Source of the DNA: Pseudarthrobacter sp. fls2-241-R2A-127
GTDB taxonomy: Bacteria; Actinomycetota; Actinomycetes; Actinomycetales; Micrococcaceae
Direction: 5' to 3'
Length of the DNA stretch: 64,000 nucleotides
Assembly (NCBI RefSeq): GCF_030209355.1
Contig: NZ_JARVSF010000013.1
Location: forward strand, 248,001-312,000
The position numbers and the translations under genes were made by a program. How positions within the stretch are numbered: position 1 is the stretch's first letter; every line of letters begins with the position of its first letter. Below are positions 32,968 through 42,424 of this stretch, one piece after another. The notes below the pieces were generated by a model that was not told where the DNA came from, did not search any database, and saw only the letters and a list, made by a program, of their open reading frames with translations.

Positions 32968-35900
32968 CTACCCCCGGGACTTCATCTCAACGGCCATGGC
33001 CCGGTCGAAAGCCCCATCGGCCAGGACCTCCCAGCTGGGCAGCGAGGCCAGGTAAGTGTAAAAGGCGGCGTGCACCTTGACCGTGGCCAGCGACCGCAGA
33101 TCCTCCTCGGTCACGTCCTGCTCGGCGAACACGCGCGAGCCCTCGTCGCTGATCTGGCCGTTGATCCTGCGGGCGGCGTCGGTGTAGGCATCGGAGCGGA
33201 CCTGGCTGATGTAGGTCTTCGACCCGTCGGCGCTGCGCAGCTCGCCGTCCCCGCCGACTGAGAAGTGCTCGCGGTCCCGCTGCATCTCCACCAGCGCGGT
33301 CTTGTACGCCTCACCGATCTCAAGGTCCAGGGCCTTAACCTTCGCCGAGCCGTCGAGATTGATCAGCATCTCCTTGCTGACCGTGCCCTCGGCGTAGACC
33401 AGGCGCTTGTGGTCCTTCTGCGTCGCCTGGTGGGCAGCCACGGTCGCGGCCACCTCCACGTCCTCCAGGAACTCCTCGTCGTTGCCCAGCATCATGGCCT
33501 CGTAGTCGTCCGGGTCCACGACCACCGGGGCGTTGGGGTCGCCACTCTCGTCGGTGAAAACCATGCGCGTGATGACCTCCATGACCTCGTCCGAGTAGAC
33601 GTCCGGGTCAAGGCGCTCGATGTCGATGTCCTTGTAGTCGTACGTCTCCTGGTAGAGCGTCTTGGCGTCGGCCGCCCTGACCGCCTGGGCCATGCGCTTG
33701 TCGAGCATCTTGACGAAGTCCGGCTGGTTCATGCGCACGTCGAACTCCATCGCGGAGCTGAGCGTGGGGATCGTCTGCAGCGAGTACTCGTGCCCCGGGT
33801 GGGTGATCGTGTTGCCGAGCAGCTTGAATGACATCGGCAGGATCGTCTCGTTGCGGTTCCAGACCGGCGCGTCGCCGGCGCGCAGCACGATCGAGTTGCG
33901 CGGCGAGAGGAAGGCGAAATCGTTGTACTTGATCAGCGGCTCCTCCTCCGTCGACCAGGTGCGCGAAATCGCTCCGTCCGTCTTCCCGCCGACCACCTTG
34001 TCCAAGTTCTGCGTGATCTGCTTCGAGCTGGCGTGGGTACGGTGGGTCTTGCCGCTCATCTTCTCCAGCGTCTCGATCATCGAGTCGTCGGTCGACTTGA
34101 GGAAGACGATGTTGCTCGTGTTTCCCTGCACAATCTTGTCGACCGACTCGCCGTAGACGTCGCGCAGCTGCTGCAGCGTCTGCAGGATAAGCGTGAACTG
34201 CTGCTCCTGGCCGAGGCCGATGGAGAGCATGGTCTCGAAGCCGGCGATGCCGTTGCCGTCGGACTGCAGGTTGCCGAGCTCGTCGAGCATGAACCGGGTG
34301 CGGTAGAGCGGCTTCTGGTTCGACTTGGTCATGTACGACTGGTCAAACGAGACGTCCACCAGCTGCTTGACCAGGATCAGGATCAGCTTGGCGTACTTCA
34401 TCAGGTGCGGGGGAGTGACGAGAAAGACCGCCTTGGGCGACTCCGAGTACCGCGCCATCGTCTGCGTGATCGCGCGCGCCCGGACCTCGACCTCCTCGGG
34501 GTGCCCGCCACCGGAGAAGTCCAGCTTGCGGCTCGGGAAGGTCGTGTCGCCGGGCTGGAACGAGAGGATCTTCCTGTCGCGGGTGCCGCCCTCGCGCACC
34601 GGCCGCAGCTCGCGCAGCACGCCGTTCTTCACGATCTTCTTGCCGGTGACCGGCTCGACCACGAAGTGCCGGCCGTTGAGGGAGAGCTGGTAGCTCTTGC
34701 GGAAGTGGAAGTAGAAAGTGCGCACGAGCATGCCGCTCTGCGGGTTCTTCAGCTCCAGCTTCAGCCAGGCCTCGTCGCCGGGGAAGATTCCCTTGAAGTT
34801 GTAGCGCGCCCAGCCCACGCGGCCGACAATCTCCGAGTGCTCGAAGTCCTTGCCAAGGTTCTGGATGAACATCGGGTCCGCGTACGCCGACCAGCTCGCC
34901 ATCTGGCCGAGCAGGTGGTCGCGCTTCATGAAGTTCGGCGAGAACCGCACGCCCAGCCGCCGCGGGAAGGACAGGCCCGCCAGGTCAGTGTTCTGGCTCG
35001 GCTTACCCGAGGTCAGGGTCGAGATCGTCGGGTCGGTGAAGAAGCTCATGCCCGTGATCGCGATGCCGTAGACCGAGGACATCATCTTCTCCGCACCGGC
35101 CATGGCGACCAGGGCGTTGTGGGCGTTGCCGACGAGCGTGCGCATCGAGTTGCGCGGCAGGGCCTGGGTGGCGTTGAAGTAGAGCGTGAGCAGGTCCTGC
35201 TCGGCCTTGCCCTCCCACAGGAAATCCTTCTCGGCGACCTTGGCCTGCTCCTCGGCCAGGGCGTCCTCGTCCTCTTCGAACTCGCCGTTCTTGATGCGCT
35301 TCTCCAGCTCGGCAGCGGGGTTCTTCCACTTCTTCGAGGTCAGCTGCACGAAGAGCTGGTAGCAGTTGTACAGCGTGACCTTTCCCCACATGTCGTCCAG
35401 CCGCTGCTCCAGCGTGCCCGGGTCCATGCCGGTGGCTGCTGCGTACTCGCGCAGCTCACGCTCCTCCTCGAGGTAGTAGTCGATGAGACCGTAGGCGGCC
35501 CGTTTGAAGGCGTTGTTCGCCGCGTTCGGCCAGACCGGGTCCTCACCGCCGTCCAGCGGGAAGAAAACCTCGCCGATGTTCTCGATGTAGAGCGCGCACT
35601 TGGTCGAGTCGCCCTCGCGGGCGGCGTCGGCGGCCATGCCCAGCGGGTTGTAGATGTCGGTCTTCATCGCGTTGATCAGGTTGAACTGCACCGGCTCGAA
35701 GCCGCGCGTGACCAGCGGGATGTAGTTCTTGACGAGCAGCTCGCCCTTGGGGTCGTTGATGACCATGTTCGAGGGCTCCTTCTCCCTCGACCACATGTCG
35801 ATCATCGGCTCGATGTAGGTCTGGCCCTTGCCCGCCCGGGTGATGGCCAGCACCATCGTGTTCACGGGAGCAGTGTCGACGATGTAGGCACCGGCAGGGC

Positions 35901-37062
35901 GCTGGACTTCGTACGCCGGGAACTCCCAATCATCAGTGATCAGGTCCGACACCGTACGGTAGGGCCCGAGCTTGTCACGGTTCGCGCCCTGGAGCTTCCC
36001 AGGGTCCATCGCCTCTTTGGCCTTGCGCCGGCTCTCCTCGGTCGGCGGGTTGTACGGGATCACCGTTGCGTCATACTTCCGGCGCAGCCGCTTGTCCCGG
36101 GGCAGGCCCGAGGCGTCGAAGAGCGCCTCGCCGAACTCCTCGTCGATCAGCGGCAGGGTCTCGACCAGCGGCTCGCCGTCGTCGCCGTCCATGACCTCAC
36201 CCTTGTAGTAGACGACGTTGCCGTCCTGGTCAATCACGTCGGACTCTGCGCGCCGGGAGACCTTGACCGTGCCCAGCCCCTTCTTGCTGAGCATCATGTG
36301 ACTGATCATGGAGCTGACCTGCACCCCCGAGTGCGCACCGGCGTCCGGGAACCAGTCGTAGTTCTGCTGGACCTCCTCCGGCAGCGCGATGTGCTGGTCG
36401 TTGCGGTGGTCGTTGATGTCCGTGTGGTCGACCGTCGCGTTGTGCTTGGCGACCTGGCGTCCGGTCCAGGTGGAGATCATGATCATGACCAGCGCGCCCG
36501 ATCCCAGCGTCAGGAAGAGCTTGAACCCGGTGACGGACCCCAGCTGCCCGCCCACGTTCGTCGCCGTGGGCGTGGCCCCCTGGTCAGCCTCCGGGGCGTC
36601 CTGGGCGGCGCTGCCTGCGTGGGTCCACCACGCTGGCACCGGGACGTCCTTGAGATCCGGGTAGCACTTCGAGCCGATCTCGGGGTTACCCTTCTCGTTG
36701 ACGGCGCGGTAGCACGTCATCGGGGCCCCGCCCTGGCCTGTCGTAGTGTCCTCCACGTAGTACGAGTCCGGCTTTCCGCTGCTGTTTCCGCCCAGGCCAC
36801 CGCCCATCGTCGCCCCGAGCGTGAGCACTGCCGTAGCAATGACCGAGTACAGCACCCACGCCACGATCGCGACCAGCAGGCCGGCGACGCCGGCGAGCGC
36901 GAGGCCCGACGTGTTCGACTTCTTGCTCAGCCGCTCGCCGCGGTCCAGCTGCTGGTCTTCATAGACGTCCCGGTTCGTCAGCGTCTCCTCCGGCCGACGC
37001 GCCGAGATCTTCTCCCAGCCGCTGGCCTTGGGCCGTGCCGCCCTGCGCTTGCTGCCTGCCAT
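32968..37062 (-). CDS. VirD4/TraG-type conjugative coupling protein (unusually large)
   Basis: Start chosen at ATG 37062; 1364 residues, about twice the usual VirD4. A membrane segment lies at about 52-90 and another near 178-200. Then the coupling-protein core: Walker A ITRAGKGQT (K412), NDPKGELLV (typical TraG DPKGEL), IYNPLG, Walker B FMLDELGNLQ (D927-E928), LILQTLQQL and NTSNIVFL. About 515 residues separate Walker A and B, far more than in VirD4, because of a large insertion (roughly 520-800). About 300 residues follow the ATPase. It should connect the relaxase-DNA complex to the channel. No separate VirB4 is visible, so the insertion may add function. Confidence 0.88.
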   Translation of the reverse strand: MAGSKRRAARPKASGWEKISARRPEETLTNRDVYEDQQLDRGERLSKKSNTSGLALAGVAGLLVAIVAWVLYSVIATAVLTLGATMGGGLGGNSSGKPDSYYVEDTTTGQGGAPMTCYRAVNEKGNPEIGSKCYPDLKDVPVPAWWTHAGSAAQDAPEADQGATPTATNVGGQLGSVTGFKLFLTLGSGALVMIMISTWTGRQVAKHNATVDHTDINDHRNDQHIALPEEVQQNYDWFPDAGAHSGVQVSSMISHMMLSKKGLGTVKVSRRAESDVIDQDGNVVYYKGEVMDGDDGEPLVETLPLIDEEFGEALFDASGLPRDKRLRRKYDATVIPYNPPTEESRRKAKEAMDPGKLQGANRDKLGPYRTVSDLITDDWEFPAYEVQRPAGAYIVDTAPVNTMVLAITRAGKGQTYIEPMIDMWSREKEPSNMVINDPKGELLVKNYIPLVTRGFEPVQFNLINAMKTDIYNPLGMAADAAREGDSTKCALYIENIGEVFFPLDGGEDPVWPNAANNAFKRAAYGLIDYYLEEERELREYAAATGMDPGTLEQRLDDMWGKVTLYNCYQLFVQLTSKKWKNPAAELEKRIKNGEFEEDEDALAEEQAKVAEKDFLWEGKAEQDLLTLYFNATQALPRNSMRTLVGNAHNALVAMAGAEKMMSSVYGIAITGMSFFTDPTISTLTSGKPSQNTDLAGLSFPRRLGVRFSPNFMKRDHLLGQMASWSAYADPMFIQNLGKDFEHSEIVGRVGWARYNFKGIFPGDEAWLKLELKNPQSGMLVRTFYFHFRKSYQLSLNGRHFVVEPVTGKKIVKNGVLRELRPVREGGTRDRKILSFQPGDTTFPSRKLDFSGGGHPEEVEVRARAITQTMARYSESPKAVFLVTPPHLMKYAKLILILVKQLVDVSFDQSYMTKSNQKPLYRTRFMLDELGNLQSDGNGIAGFETMLSIGLGQEQQFTLILQTLQQLRDVYGESVDKIVQGNTSNIVFLKSTDDSMIETLEKMSGKTHRTHASSKQITQNLDKVVGGKTDGAISRTWSTEEEPLIKYNDFAFLSPRNSIVLRAGDAPVWNRNETILPMSFKLLGNTITHPGHEYSLQTIPTLSSAMEFDVRMNQPDFVKMLDKRMAQAVRAADAKTLYQETYDYKDIDIERLDPDVYSDEVMEVITRMVFTDESGDPNAPVVVDPDDYEAMMLGNDEEFLEDVEVAATVAAHQATQKDHKRLVYAEGTVSKEMLINLDGSAKVKALDLEIGEAYKTALVEMQRDREHFSVGGDGELRSADGSKTYISQVRSDAYTDAARRINGQISDEGSRVFAEQDVTEEDLRSLATVKVHAAFYTYLASLPSWEVLADGAFDRAMAVEMKSRG

Positions 37063-37127
37063 GGTTCTCCCTGCCTGTTTCCGCGTGTGTCTGTGTGTCC
37101 TGCGCCTGTTGTGATCCGGAAGACGCC

Positions 37128-37161
37128 GACGGCGCACGGGGTGCGAGCCCCATGCGCCGTC
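37128..37161 (-). terminator. Hairpin between the coiled-coil and coupling-protein genes
   Basis: GACGGCGCA (37128-37136) pairs with TGCGCCGTC (37153-37161), with an inner GGGG/CCCC pairing. The tail read on the minus strand is TCTTCC. Confidence 0.65.
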
Positions 37162-37187
37162 AGACCCCCGTCGATCTCCGAGTCGGA

Positions 37188-39257
37188 TCAGCCGCCCATG
37201 GCCGCCCCGCCGATGAAGCCGGCGAGGCCGCCGAGCACGGGCAGCGCGACGATCAGGGCGATGAGCATCTTGTTGTAGCGGCTCTGGATCTCCGAAGCCC
37301 TTGCCAGCTCGCTGGCGTAGGACTCCTTGTCCGCAGCCATTTCCTCCAGCCGCGCCTCGTAACGGCGCTTGACCGAGTCCTCGACAACCTCCATCTGCTG
37401 CAGCAGGTCCGTGTTGCGCTGCGTGGCCGAGTCGGTCTTCTCCTTCTCGAGGGACAGGCTGTGCTGCCATTCCGTCTCGCGGGCCTGCATCTGCGTGATC
37501 GCGTCCTTGCGGTTGCGGTCGAGCTCGTCCTCCATCCGGCGGATGCGGTCGGCGTGCTCGTTGCGGATCGACTCCAGCAGCGCCTCCTGCTCGCGGCGCA
37601 GGACGCCGATCTCGTCGGTGGTGCGCTGGTGCTCTGCCAGAGCCTCGGCCTGGGCGATGTCCGCCTTGCGGTTGTCGTCGACGATCCGCTGGATCTCGGC
37701 CTTCCACTGCCCCAGACGCTGCTCCTCGGCCTCGAGGTAGGCCTTCTGCTTCTCGGCCAGGACCTCGAAGATCCGCGTAGTGCCGACCTGCATCTTCAGG
37801 GCGGCGTCGGAGCGGCGCACGCGCAGGATCTCCTGGCGGTCGTGCGAGTAGGAGTTCTCGAGCACCCGCTCGATCTCGGCGACGGCGTCGGCCTGCTCGC
37901 GCTCCATGCGGGAGCGGTTGCGCTCCTTGTACTGGATCTCCGCCTGGAGGGCGGCCTGCTCGGCGAGCTTCTTCGCCTGGGCCTCGTAGTCCTGGACGAT
38001 CTCGGCCTTGCGGGTGCGGATCCGCTGTTCCTTCTCGGACTCCCGCTCGCGGTGCGCCGCCTCGGTGCCGTCCTTGAGTGCCTTGTAGCGCGAGCCCTCG
38101 CGGTCGGTGGCCACGTCACGGATGACCTGCTCGACGTGGGCCGACATGAGGTTCACGTACAGCGTGCGCAGTTCGTCCTCGTGCGCCCACCGCAGCTGGG
38201 CAAGGTCGGCGTTGGCCTGCCGGTTGAGCTGGGCGACCTGGTCGCCGAGCCATTCGGTCGCACCCTGCGGCACCTCGATCTGCACGACCGGCGCGCCGAT
38301 GGCGAAGGTCGCATTGAACTCGTCCAGGCGCACGTCGAGGTCCAGGTCCTCGGAGAGGAAGCGGCGTGCAATGACCTCACGCACCTGCTCCTGGTTCTCC
38401 AGCAGGACGGCTTCCTCCTCGGCCGGGGCGTACGCCGTATCGTCGGCGGTCACGGGACCGGACTCCTCGTCGAACTCCTCGAAGCCGGCCGTGCCGTCGA
38501 AGCCGGGCTCCGGCTCCACCGCAACCGGGGCCGCGTCCTCGTCTCCGAAGTCGACGGCTTCGTCGTCGAACACGGGCTCATCGCCCGCAGCGTCGAAGAC
38601 CGGCTCGTCACCGGCACCCTCGTCCCCGCCGGAGATCGAGTCGAAGATCGGGTCACCCTCGTCGGCGGTATCCACGGCAGCAACAGCGTCCGCGTCCGCC
38701 GCGGGACGGGTCCCGGGCTCGTCGGTGGTGACGCCGCTGTGCTCGCGCCAGGCCTGCGCTCCGACAGCCTCCTCGAGGCTCAGCGTGCCGGAAGCGACCT
38801 CCTGGGCCTGCTTGAACGTGGCCTCGGCGACCAGGTCCACCAGCAGCTCGCCGCTGGGCTTCTGCCAGACGACGGCCCAGGAGTACTCCGCGCCAGCCAG
38901 GAGCGAGTACTCCTCCATGCGCGCAAGCGTCTCCGTGTTGGGGATGATGCCGAAGACCTCTTCGCCCAACATCTCTGCCGTGGCGACGGTCTTGATCTGG
39001 TCGGAGTCAATGAGCTCGATGAGCGAGCCCTTCGCCTCGTCGCGGCCGTGCCGCTTGCTCAGCCCGCCGATGGACTCGGCGGCCAGCACGAGCATGACCC
39101 ACGCCGTGCCGCTGGGGAAGACGAACTTCGCGTTCGACCGCAGCAGTTCGACTGCTGCGGGGATCGCCGTCTCCCTGACCACGGACGACAGCAGCTCGTC
39201 AGGCTTCTTCTTCCGATCCTTGTTCCGGCTTCCCGCAGCCGTGCCCAGAATGCCCAT
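37188..39257 (-). CDS. Tail-anchored long coiled-coil protein
   Basis: Start chosen at ATG 39257; 689 residues. Residues 1-165 form a globular alpha/beta domain (SNAKFVFPSGTAWVMLVLAAESIGG). A very acidic disordered region (about 170-310; repeated PVFDAAGDEPVFDDEAVDFGDED) follows. From about 340 to 650 there is an almost unbroken charged coiled coil (EREQADAVAEIERVLENSY; ADIAQAEALAEHQRTTDE). A single C-terminal membrane segment (MLIALIVALPVLGGLAGFIGG) ends the chain. A cytoplasmic rod anchored at its end could tether or organise the transfer complex; by position it is just upstream of the coupling-protein gene. No enzymatic motif is seen. Confidence 0.8.
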   Translation of the reverse strand: MGILGTAAGSRNKDRKKKPDELLSSVVRETAIPAAVELLRSNAKFVFPSGTAWVMLVLAAESIGGLSKRHGRDEAKGSLIELIDSDQIKTVATAEMLGEEVFGIIPNTETLARMEEYSLLAGAEYSWAVVWQKPSGELLVDLVAEATFKQAQEVASGTLSLEEAVGAQAWREHSGVTTDEPGTRPAADADAVAAVDTADEGDPIFDSISGGDEGAGDEPVFDAAGDEPVFDDEAVDFGDEDAAPVAVEPEPGFDGTAGFEEFDEESGPVTADDTAYAPAEEEAVLLENQEQVREVIARRFLSEDLDLDVRLDEFNATFAIGAPVVQIEVPQGATEWLGDQVAQLNRQANADLAQLRWAHEDELRTLYVNLMSAHVEQVIRDVATDREGSRYKALKDGTEAAHRERESEKEQRIRTRKAEIVQDYEAQAKKLAEQAALQAEIQYKERNRSRMEREQADAVAEIERVLENSYSHDRQEILRVRRSDAALKMQVGTTRIFEVLAEKQKAYLEAEEQRLGQWKAEIQRIVDDNRKADIAQAEALAEHQRTTDEIGVLRREQEALLESIRNEHADRIRRMEDELDRNRKDAITQMQARETEWQHSLSLEKEKTDSATQRNTDLLQQMEVVEDSVKRRYEARLEEMAADKESYASELARASEIQSRYNKMLIALIVALPVLGGLAGFIGGAAMGG

Positions 39258-39299
39258 TGGTGTCGATCCCTTCGATGATGAAACGCAGTTCGCCTGGTT

Positions 39300-39370
39300 T
39301 ATGAGTATCCTATCGCTTATGAGTCGATAGGTGCAATGATAGACAATTCGACACGACGCCGAATGACCCA
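39300..39370 (-). promoter_or_regulatory. Promoter region with GACTCAT, TAGGAT and ATTCG elements
   Basis: Read on the minus strand: CATTCGG, TCGAATTG, CTATCGACTCATAAGC and TAGGAT (39307-39312) as candidate -10, about 50 bases before ATG 39257. Confidence 0.5.
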
Positions 39371-39389
39371 CAATGGCCGCTGGCGCAGA

Positions 39390-41156
39390 TCAGCGCACGG
39401 CGCTCACCTCGATGCACGCATCGGAGGTGAGCATGTCCTTGTGGTCGCTCGCCAGCTCGCCGACGACGTCGATCCGGATCCGCCGCTCAGAGGGATGCTC
39501 GTTGATGAACGTCGCCACTCCGGTGGTGACCTCGTCGGTCATCTTCGCCACCGCGCCACGGGCACCGCCGGCATTGGAGTCGGTGTCGCCCTTGTCGTCG
39601 ATGAGGTACTGCAGGACCCTCTGGTCGATGTCTACCCGCACGTTGTGCTTGATGAGGACCTCCTGCACCATGTGGCGCAGCTTGTTGCGCACGATCTTGC
39701 GCTGCGTGTCCTCAGAGAGCGGCTGGAACGGGACGATGGCGTCGATACGGCCCAGCAGCTCGGGCGGGAAGCGGTTATCCGCCGAGGTCTCGGTGATCGA
39801 GCGGCGGATGAGCTTGTCGTACTTCAGCAGCTGCTCGCCCGAGCCCGTGTCGTCGGCCGCGTACTGCGCGATGGTCTTGTAAATCTCCGAGCCTGCGTTC
39901 GTCGTCATGACGATGTAGGTGTTCAGGAAGCTGACCTCGCGATTGTTGTCGTCGGAGAGCCGGCCGTCGTCGAGCACCTGCAGCAGCAGGCGGGTGACCA
40001 TCGCCGAGGCCTTCTCGACCTCGTCGAACAGCAGTACGGCGTGCGAGAGGTCCCAGACCCGCTTCGTCAGCTCGGAGCGGAACAGGTCCATCGAGGAGTC
40101 CTGGGCGTACTCGGACATGTCGAATCGGATCAGGTGGCGCTGGTCGTCACCGAAGAGCAGCCGTGCCAGCTGCTTGGCAAGCTCGGTCTTACCCACACCG
40201 GTCGACCCCGTGAACAGCAGCGAGGCCTCCGGCCGGCCCTTGTCGTTCAGGTCCGCGACCGACAGCTGCAGCCGCCGCGCGACCGCACGCGTGGCCAGGT
40301 CCTGGCTGAACACCTTCGAGTCCAGCTGCTCCTTGATCTTCGCGCCGTCGACCTTGAAGGCAACGTTGACGCCCAGAGACTCCTGGAGCACGTCCGAGAG
40401 CAGATCGCGGTCCAGCGCCCGCTTGGTGAGGCGGTGCCAGCCAACCATGCTGTCCAGCACCAGGATCGACTTGCGCGGCTGCGAGCTCGCCGGCATGTAG
40501 CGCGTGGTGTACTCATAGATCTGCCGGTAGATGTGGTCGTCGTAGAACTGGTCGGCGACGTCGTAGTGCTCGGCCATGCCCTGCAGAATCCGGATCGTCG
40601 TCTCCTGGTCCGGCGGCGTCAGGTTGATGCGCTGCAGCCGTTCAACCAGCGGCTGATTCGGCGCAATGTGCCTGTGGAACTCGTCATAGGTCGTCGCGGC
40701 GATGATTCGGATGCCGCGTGCCCCGGAAGCCGCCAGCACCGGCTTGATCGCCTCAACCGCAGCATCGGAAAGCTGGATGATCTGGTGGAACTCGTCGATG
40801 AACAGGACCAGCTCCTGCTTCTCGTCCGCCACGAAGTGCTCGGCCTCGTCGAAGAAGCCCTTGAGCATGGCGGCCATGCGGTCCGAGTCGCCGGCCTCGG
40901 AGATCATCCGGGACGGATCGACCTCGAGATAGAGCCGCTCGGCGTCAGCGGCCATCGTGGCCTGGACGAGAGCGGTCTTACCCGTACCTGCCTCGGCCAG
41001 GAGCAGGGCGTTGCAGAGCTCCGGCCTGCTCATCGAGGCCAGCAGCTGGAGCTTCTCGTGCTCGCGGCCGACGATCTCGCGCTCGGCCCTCTTGAGCGGG
41101 TCCGACAGCTTCGACAGGAGCGGATAGCCCTCATTCAGGTGCACTTCATGGAACAT
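39390..41156 (-). CDS. Second Clp-like double-AAA+ ATPase
   Basis: Start taken at ATG 41156 (588 residues); a TTG further upstream would add about 17 residues. AAA domain 1: Walker A AEAGTGKTAL (K60), Walker B LFIDEFHQ (D121-E122), sensor AATTYDEF. A spacer of about 90 residues leads to AAA domain 2: GSTGVGKTEL (K323), LLFDEVEKAS (D378-E379), TTNAGSEI sensor and ELLGRIDAIVPF as in ClpB-type second domains. As in the 10364 protein, N- and middle domains are missing. The position inside the transfer region suggests it powers assembly or substrate unfolding for the channel, perhaps standing in for the usual VirB4/VirB11-type energy source. That is inference. Confidence 0.85.
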   Translation of the reverse strand: MFHEVHLNEGYPLLSKLSDPLKRAEREIVGREHEKLQLLASMSRPELCNALLLAEAGTGKTALVQATMAADAERLYLEVDPSRMISEAGDSDRMAAMLKGFFDEAEHFVADEKQELVLFIDEFHQIIQLSDAAVEAIKPVLAASGARGIRIIAATTYDEFHRHIAPNQPLVERLQRINLTPPDQETTIRILQGMAEHYDVADQFYDDHIYRQIYEYTTRYMPASSQPRKSILVLDSMVGWHRLTKRALDRDLLSDVLQESLGVNVAFKVDGAKIKEQLDSKVFSQDLATRAVARRLQLSVADLNDKGRPEASLLFTGSTGVGKTELAKQLARLLFGDDQRHLIRFDMSEYAQDSSMDLFRSELTKRVWDLSHAVLLFDEVEKASAMVTRLLLQVLDDGRLSDDNNREVSFLNTYIVMTTNAGSEIYKTIAQYAADDTGSGEQLLKYDKLIRRSITETSADNRFPPELLGRIDAIVPFQPLSEDTQRKIVRNKLRHMVQEVLIKHNVRVDIDQRVLQYLIDDKGDTDSNAGGARGAVAKMTDEVTTGVATFINEHPSERRIRIDVVGELASDHKDMLTSDACIEVSAVR

Positions 41157-41199
41157 GCCGTGGAAGACCTCTCGCCAAGACTTGAATTCATCTGATAGA

Positions 41200-41245
41200 T
41201 CAGTCAAAAGTCTATCATGGCACCATTCGGCTCGACTGTGATAGG
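41200..41245 (-). promoter_or_regulatory. Promoter region of the second Clp-like gene
   Basis: On the minus strand TAGACT (41209-41214) follows CCTATCACAGTCGAGCCGAA; TTTTGACTGATCTATCAG lies downstream. The elements match those at other unit starts. Confidence 0.45.
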
Positions 41246-41253
41246 ACAGCGAA

Positions 41254-41281
41254 AGGCCCCCGGACTCATATCCGGGGGCCT
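41254..41281 (-). terminator. Strong terminator
   Basis: AGGCCCCCGGA (41254-41264) and TCCGGGGGCCT (41271-41281) form a perfect stem. On the minus strand it is followed by TTTCGC. It ends the 41310-41582 gene. Confidence 0.85.
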
Positions 41282-41309
41282 CCTGGCCATTCACTCCGTA
41301 GGGGTGCTG

Positions 41310-41582
41310 TCACAGCCCCGGCTGGCGGTCCTCCTGGGACGAAGCCCCATCCTGCTCGAACTGGTAGTCGTACCGCTCGCTCAGCGGCCTGCTGGACTCC
41401 CGGTCGCGCCGTGCCCGCTCGTTCGCCTCCCGCTGCTGACGCATCGAGGCACCCACGCGGTCGACCAGTGCGCGCCCGGCCTCCGCCCACATGTCCTTGC
41501 CCTCGTCCGGGGCCGTGATCTCGTCCAGGCCCAGCTCCAGCAGGCTCGTGCCGCTCAGTGGGCTGGGATCGTTCGTCGCCAT
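41310..41582 (-). CDS. Small protein with YDYQFE-type C-terminal motif
   Basis: Start chosen at ATG 41582, with GGAGGAGGAGAAGG upstream; 90 residues. The first 40 residues are polar with SLLELGLDEI; then a basic helix (QQREANERARRDRESSRPL), then SERYDYQFEQDG near the end and a Q-rich tail. The same nine residues, SERYDYQFE, end the protein encoded by the next gene upstream (41608-42402), encoded by DNA that differs at only two of 27 bases. A shared short C-terminal motif suggests a docking or export signal. No enzymatic domain is present. Confidence 0.7.
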   Translation of the reverse strand: MATNDPSPLSGTSLLELGLDEITAPDEGKDMWAEAGRALVDRVGASMRQQREANERARRDRESSRPLSERYDYQFEQDGASSQEDRQPGL

Positions 41583-41607
41583 AGCCTTCTCCTCCTCCGT
41601 GCCTGTC

Positions 41608-42402
41608 TCAGGCCCCGCGCTGCTGCTCGGTGCCCTCGGGCCCGCCCTGGCCCTCGAACTGATAGTCGTACCTCTCGCTGACCGGCTTCCGTCCCTGCGG
41701 CGAGGTGCCCGGCAGCTGCTCCTGAGCACCACGGCCGACAACCGAGCCCATCCGCCCGACCAGGTCCGCCCCGGCAGCGGAGCCCTGGGGGGCCTTCTGT
41801 CCGCCATGTCCGGCCAGCTCCGTGTGCAGCCCGCGGGCTGCACCCACGGCAGCTCCCCTGGCGGCGCTGGCGGCGACGCCCCTGGTCGATGCACCAGACT
41901 GCTGGGCACGTTGGGCGTGGGCCGCGGCATCCTGCATGGCCTCGGTGCCGAGCCGCCTGGCTCCCTCGCGGAGGCCCGCGGACTGCACGGCCTGTCCGAC
42001 CTTCGACCCGGCGGCCCGCTGGGTGAGCGGGACCTTCACCGGACCCTGAACCGTGCCGCCGGCATGGGCCTGCTTCGCCTGGGGCTGCTCCTGCCGGGAC
42101 GATTCCGGCTTCGGCACATCCGCTGAAGTGATCATCCCCGGTGCCGGCTCAGCCTGCGGGCGCGGCCGCCGCTCGACCACGTTGGGGTTGAACCTCGAGC
42201 CCGGCTGGCCGGGAGCGGGGGAGGAGGGCAAGCTGTATCGGGGACCCCGCACCGCGCCGAGGCCCGCCTGCGAGCTCGGGCCCCGCTGCTCTCCGGTATC
42301 GGGGGTGGCCCCGCGGATCGCCGCCAGCTGCTCGGGCGTGTACGACGTCGGGCGCTGGCCGTGCTCCGGTCGGCCCTGGGAACCTTTACTGAGATCTGCC
42401 AT
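41608..42402 (-). CDS. Disordered, low-complexity protein with YDYQFE C-terminal motif
   Basis: Start chosen at ATG 42402 (264 residues), with GAGAGGA upstream. The protein is rich in P, Q, G, A and S and appears disordered for most of its length. One helical stretch (GQAVQSAGLREGARRLGTEAMQDAAAHAQRAQQSG) is followed by an alanine-glycine region. It ends in KPVSERYDYQFEGQGG, sharing SERYDYQFE with its neighbour at 41310. It is the first gene after a strong terminator at 42425-42460, so it must have its own promoter within that hairpin region or depend on readthrough. It could be a secreted effector-like or scaffold substrate of the transfer system. Confidence 0.7.
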   Translation of the reverse strand: MADLSKGSQGRPEHGQRPTSYTPEQLAAIRGATPDTGEQRGPSSQAGLGAVRGPRYSLPSSPAPGQPGSRFNPNVVERRPRPQAEPAPGMITSADVPKPESSRQEQPQAKQAHAGGTVQGPVKVPLTQRAAGSKVGQAVQSAGLREGARRLGTEAMQDAAAHAQRAQQSGASTRGVAASAARGAAVGAARGLHTELAGHGGQKAPQGSAAGADLVGRMGSVVGRGAQEQLPGTSPQGRKPVSERYDYQFEGQGGPEGTEQQRGA

Positions 42403-42424
42403 GATGATTCGTTCCTCTCTATGC

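Noticed and set aside
34033..37278. 1081-codon plus-strand frame opposite the coupling protein
   Set aside because: Shadow of the coupling-protein gene, which has Walker A, DPKGEL and Walker B on the minus strand.
39390..41156. The Clp-like ATPase as a VirB4 homologue
   Set aside because: It has two AAA+ domains with Clp-type sensors and the ELLGRID signature, not the single RecA-like VirB4 core.
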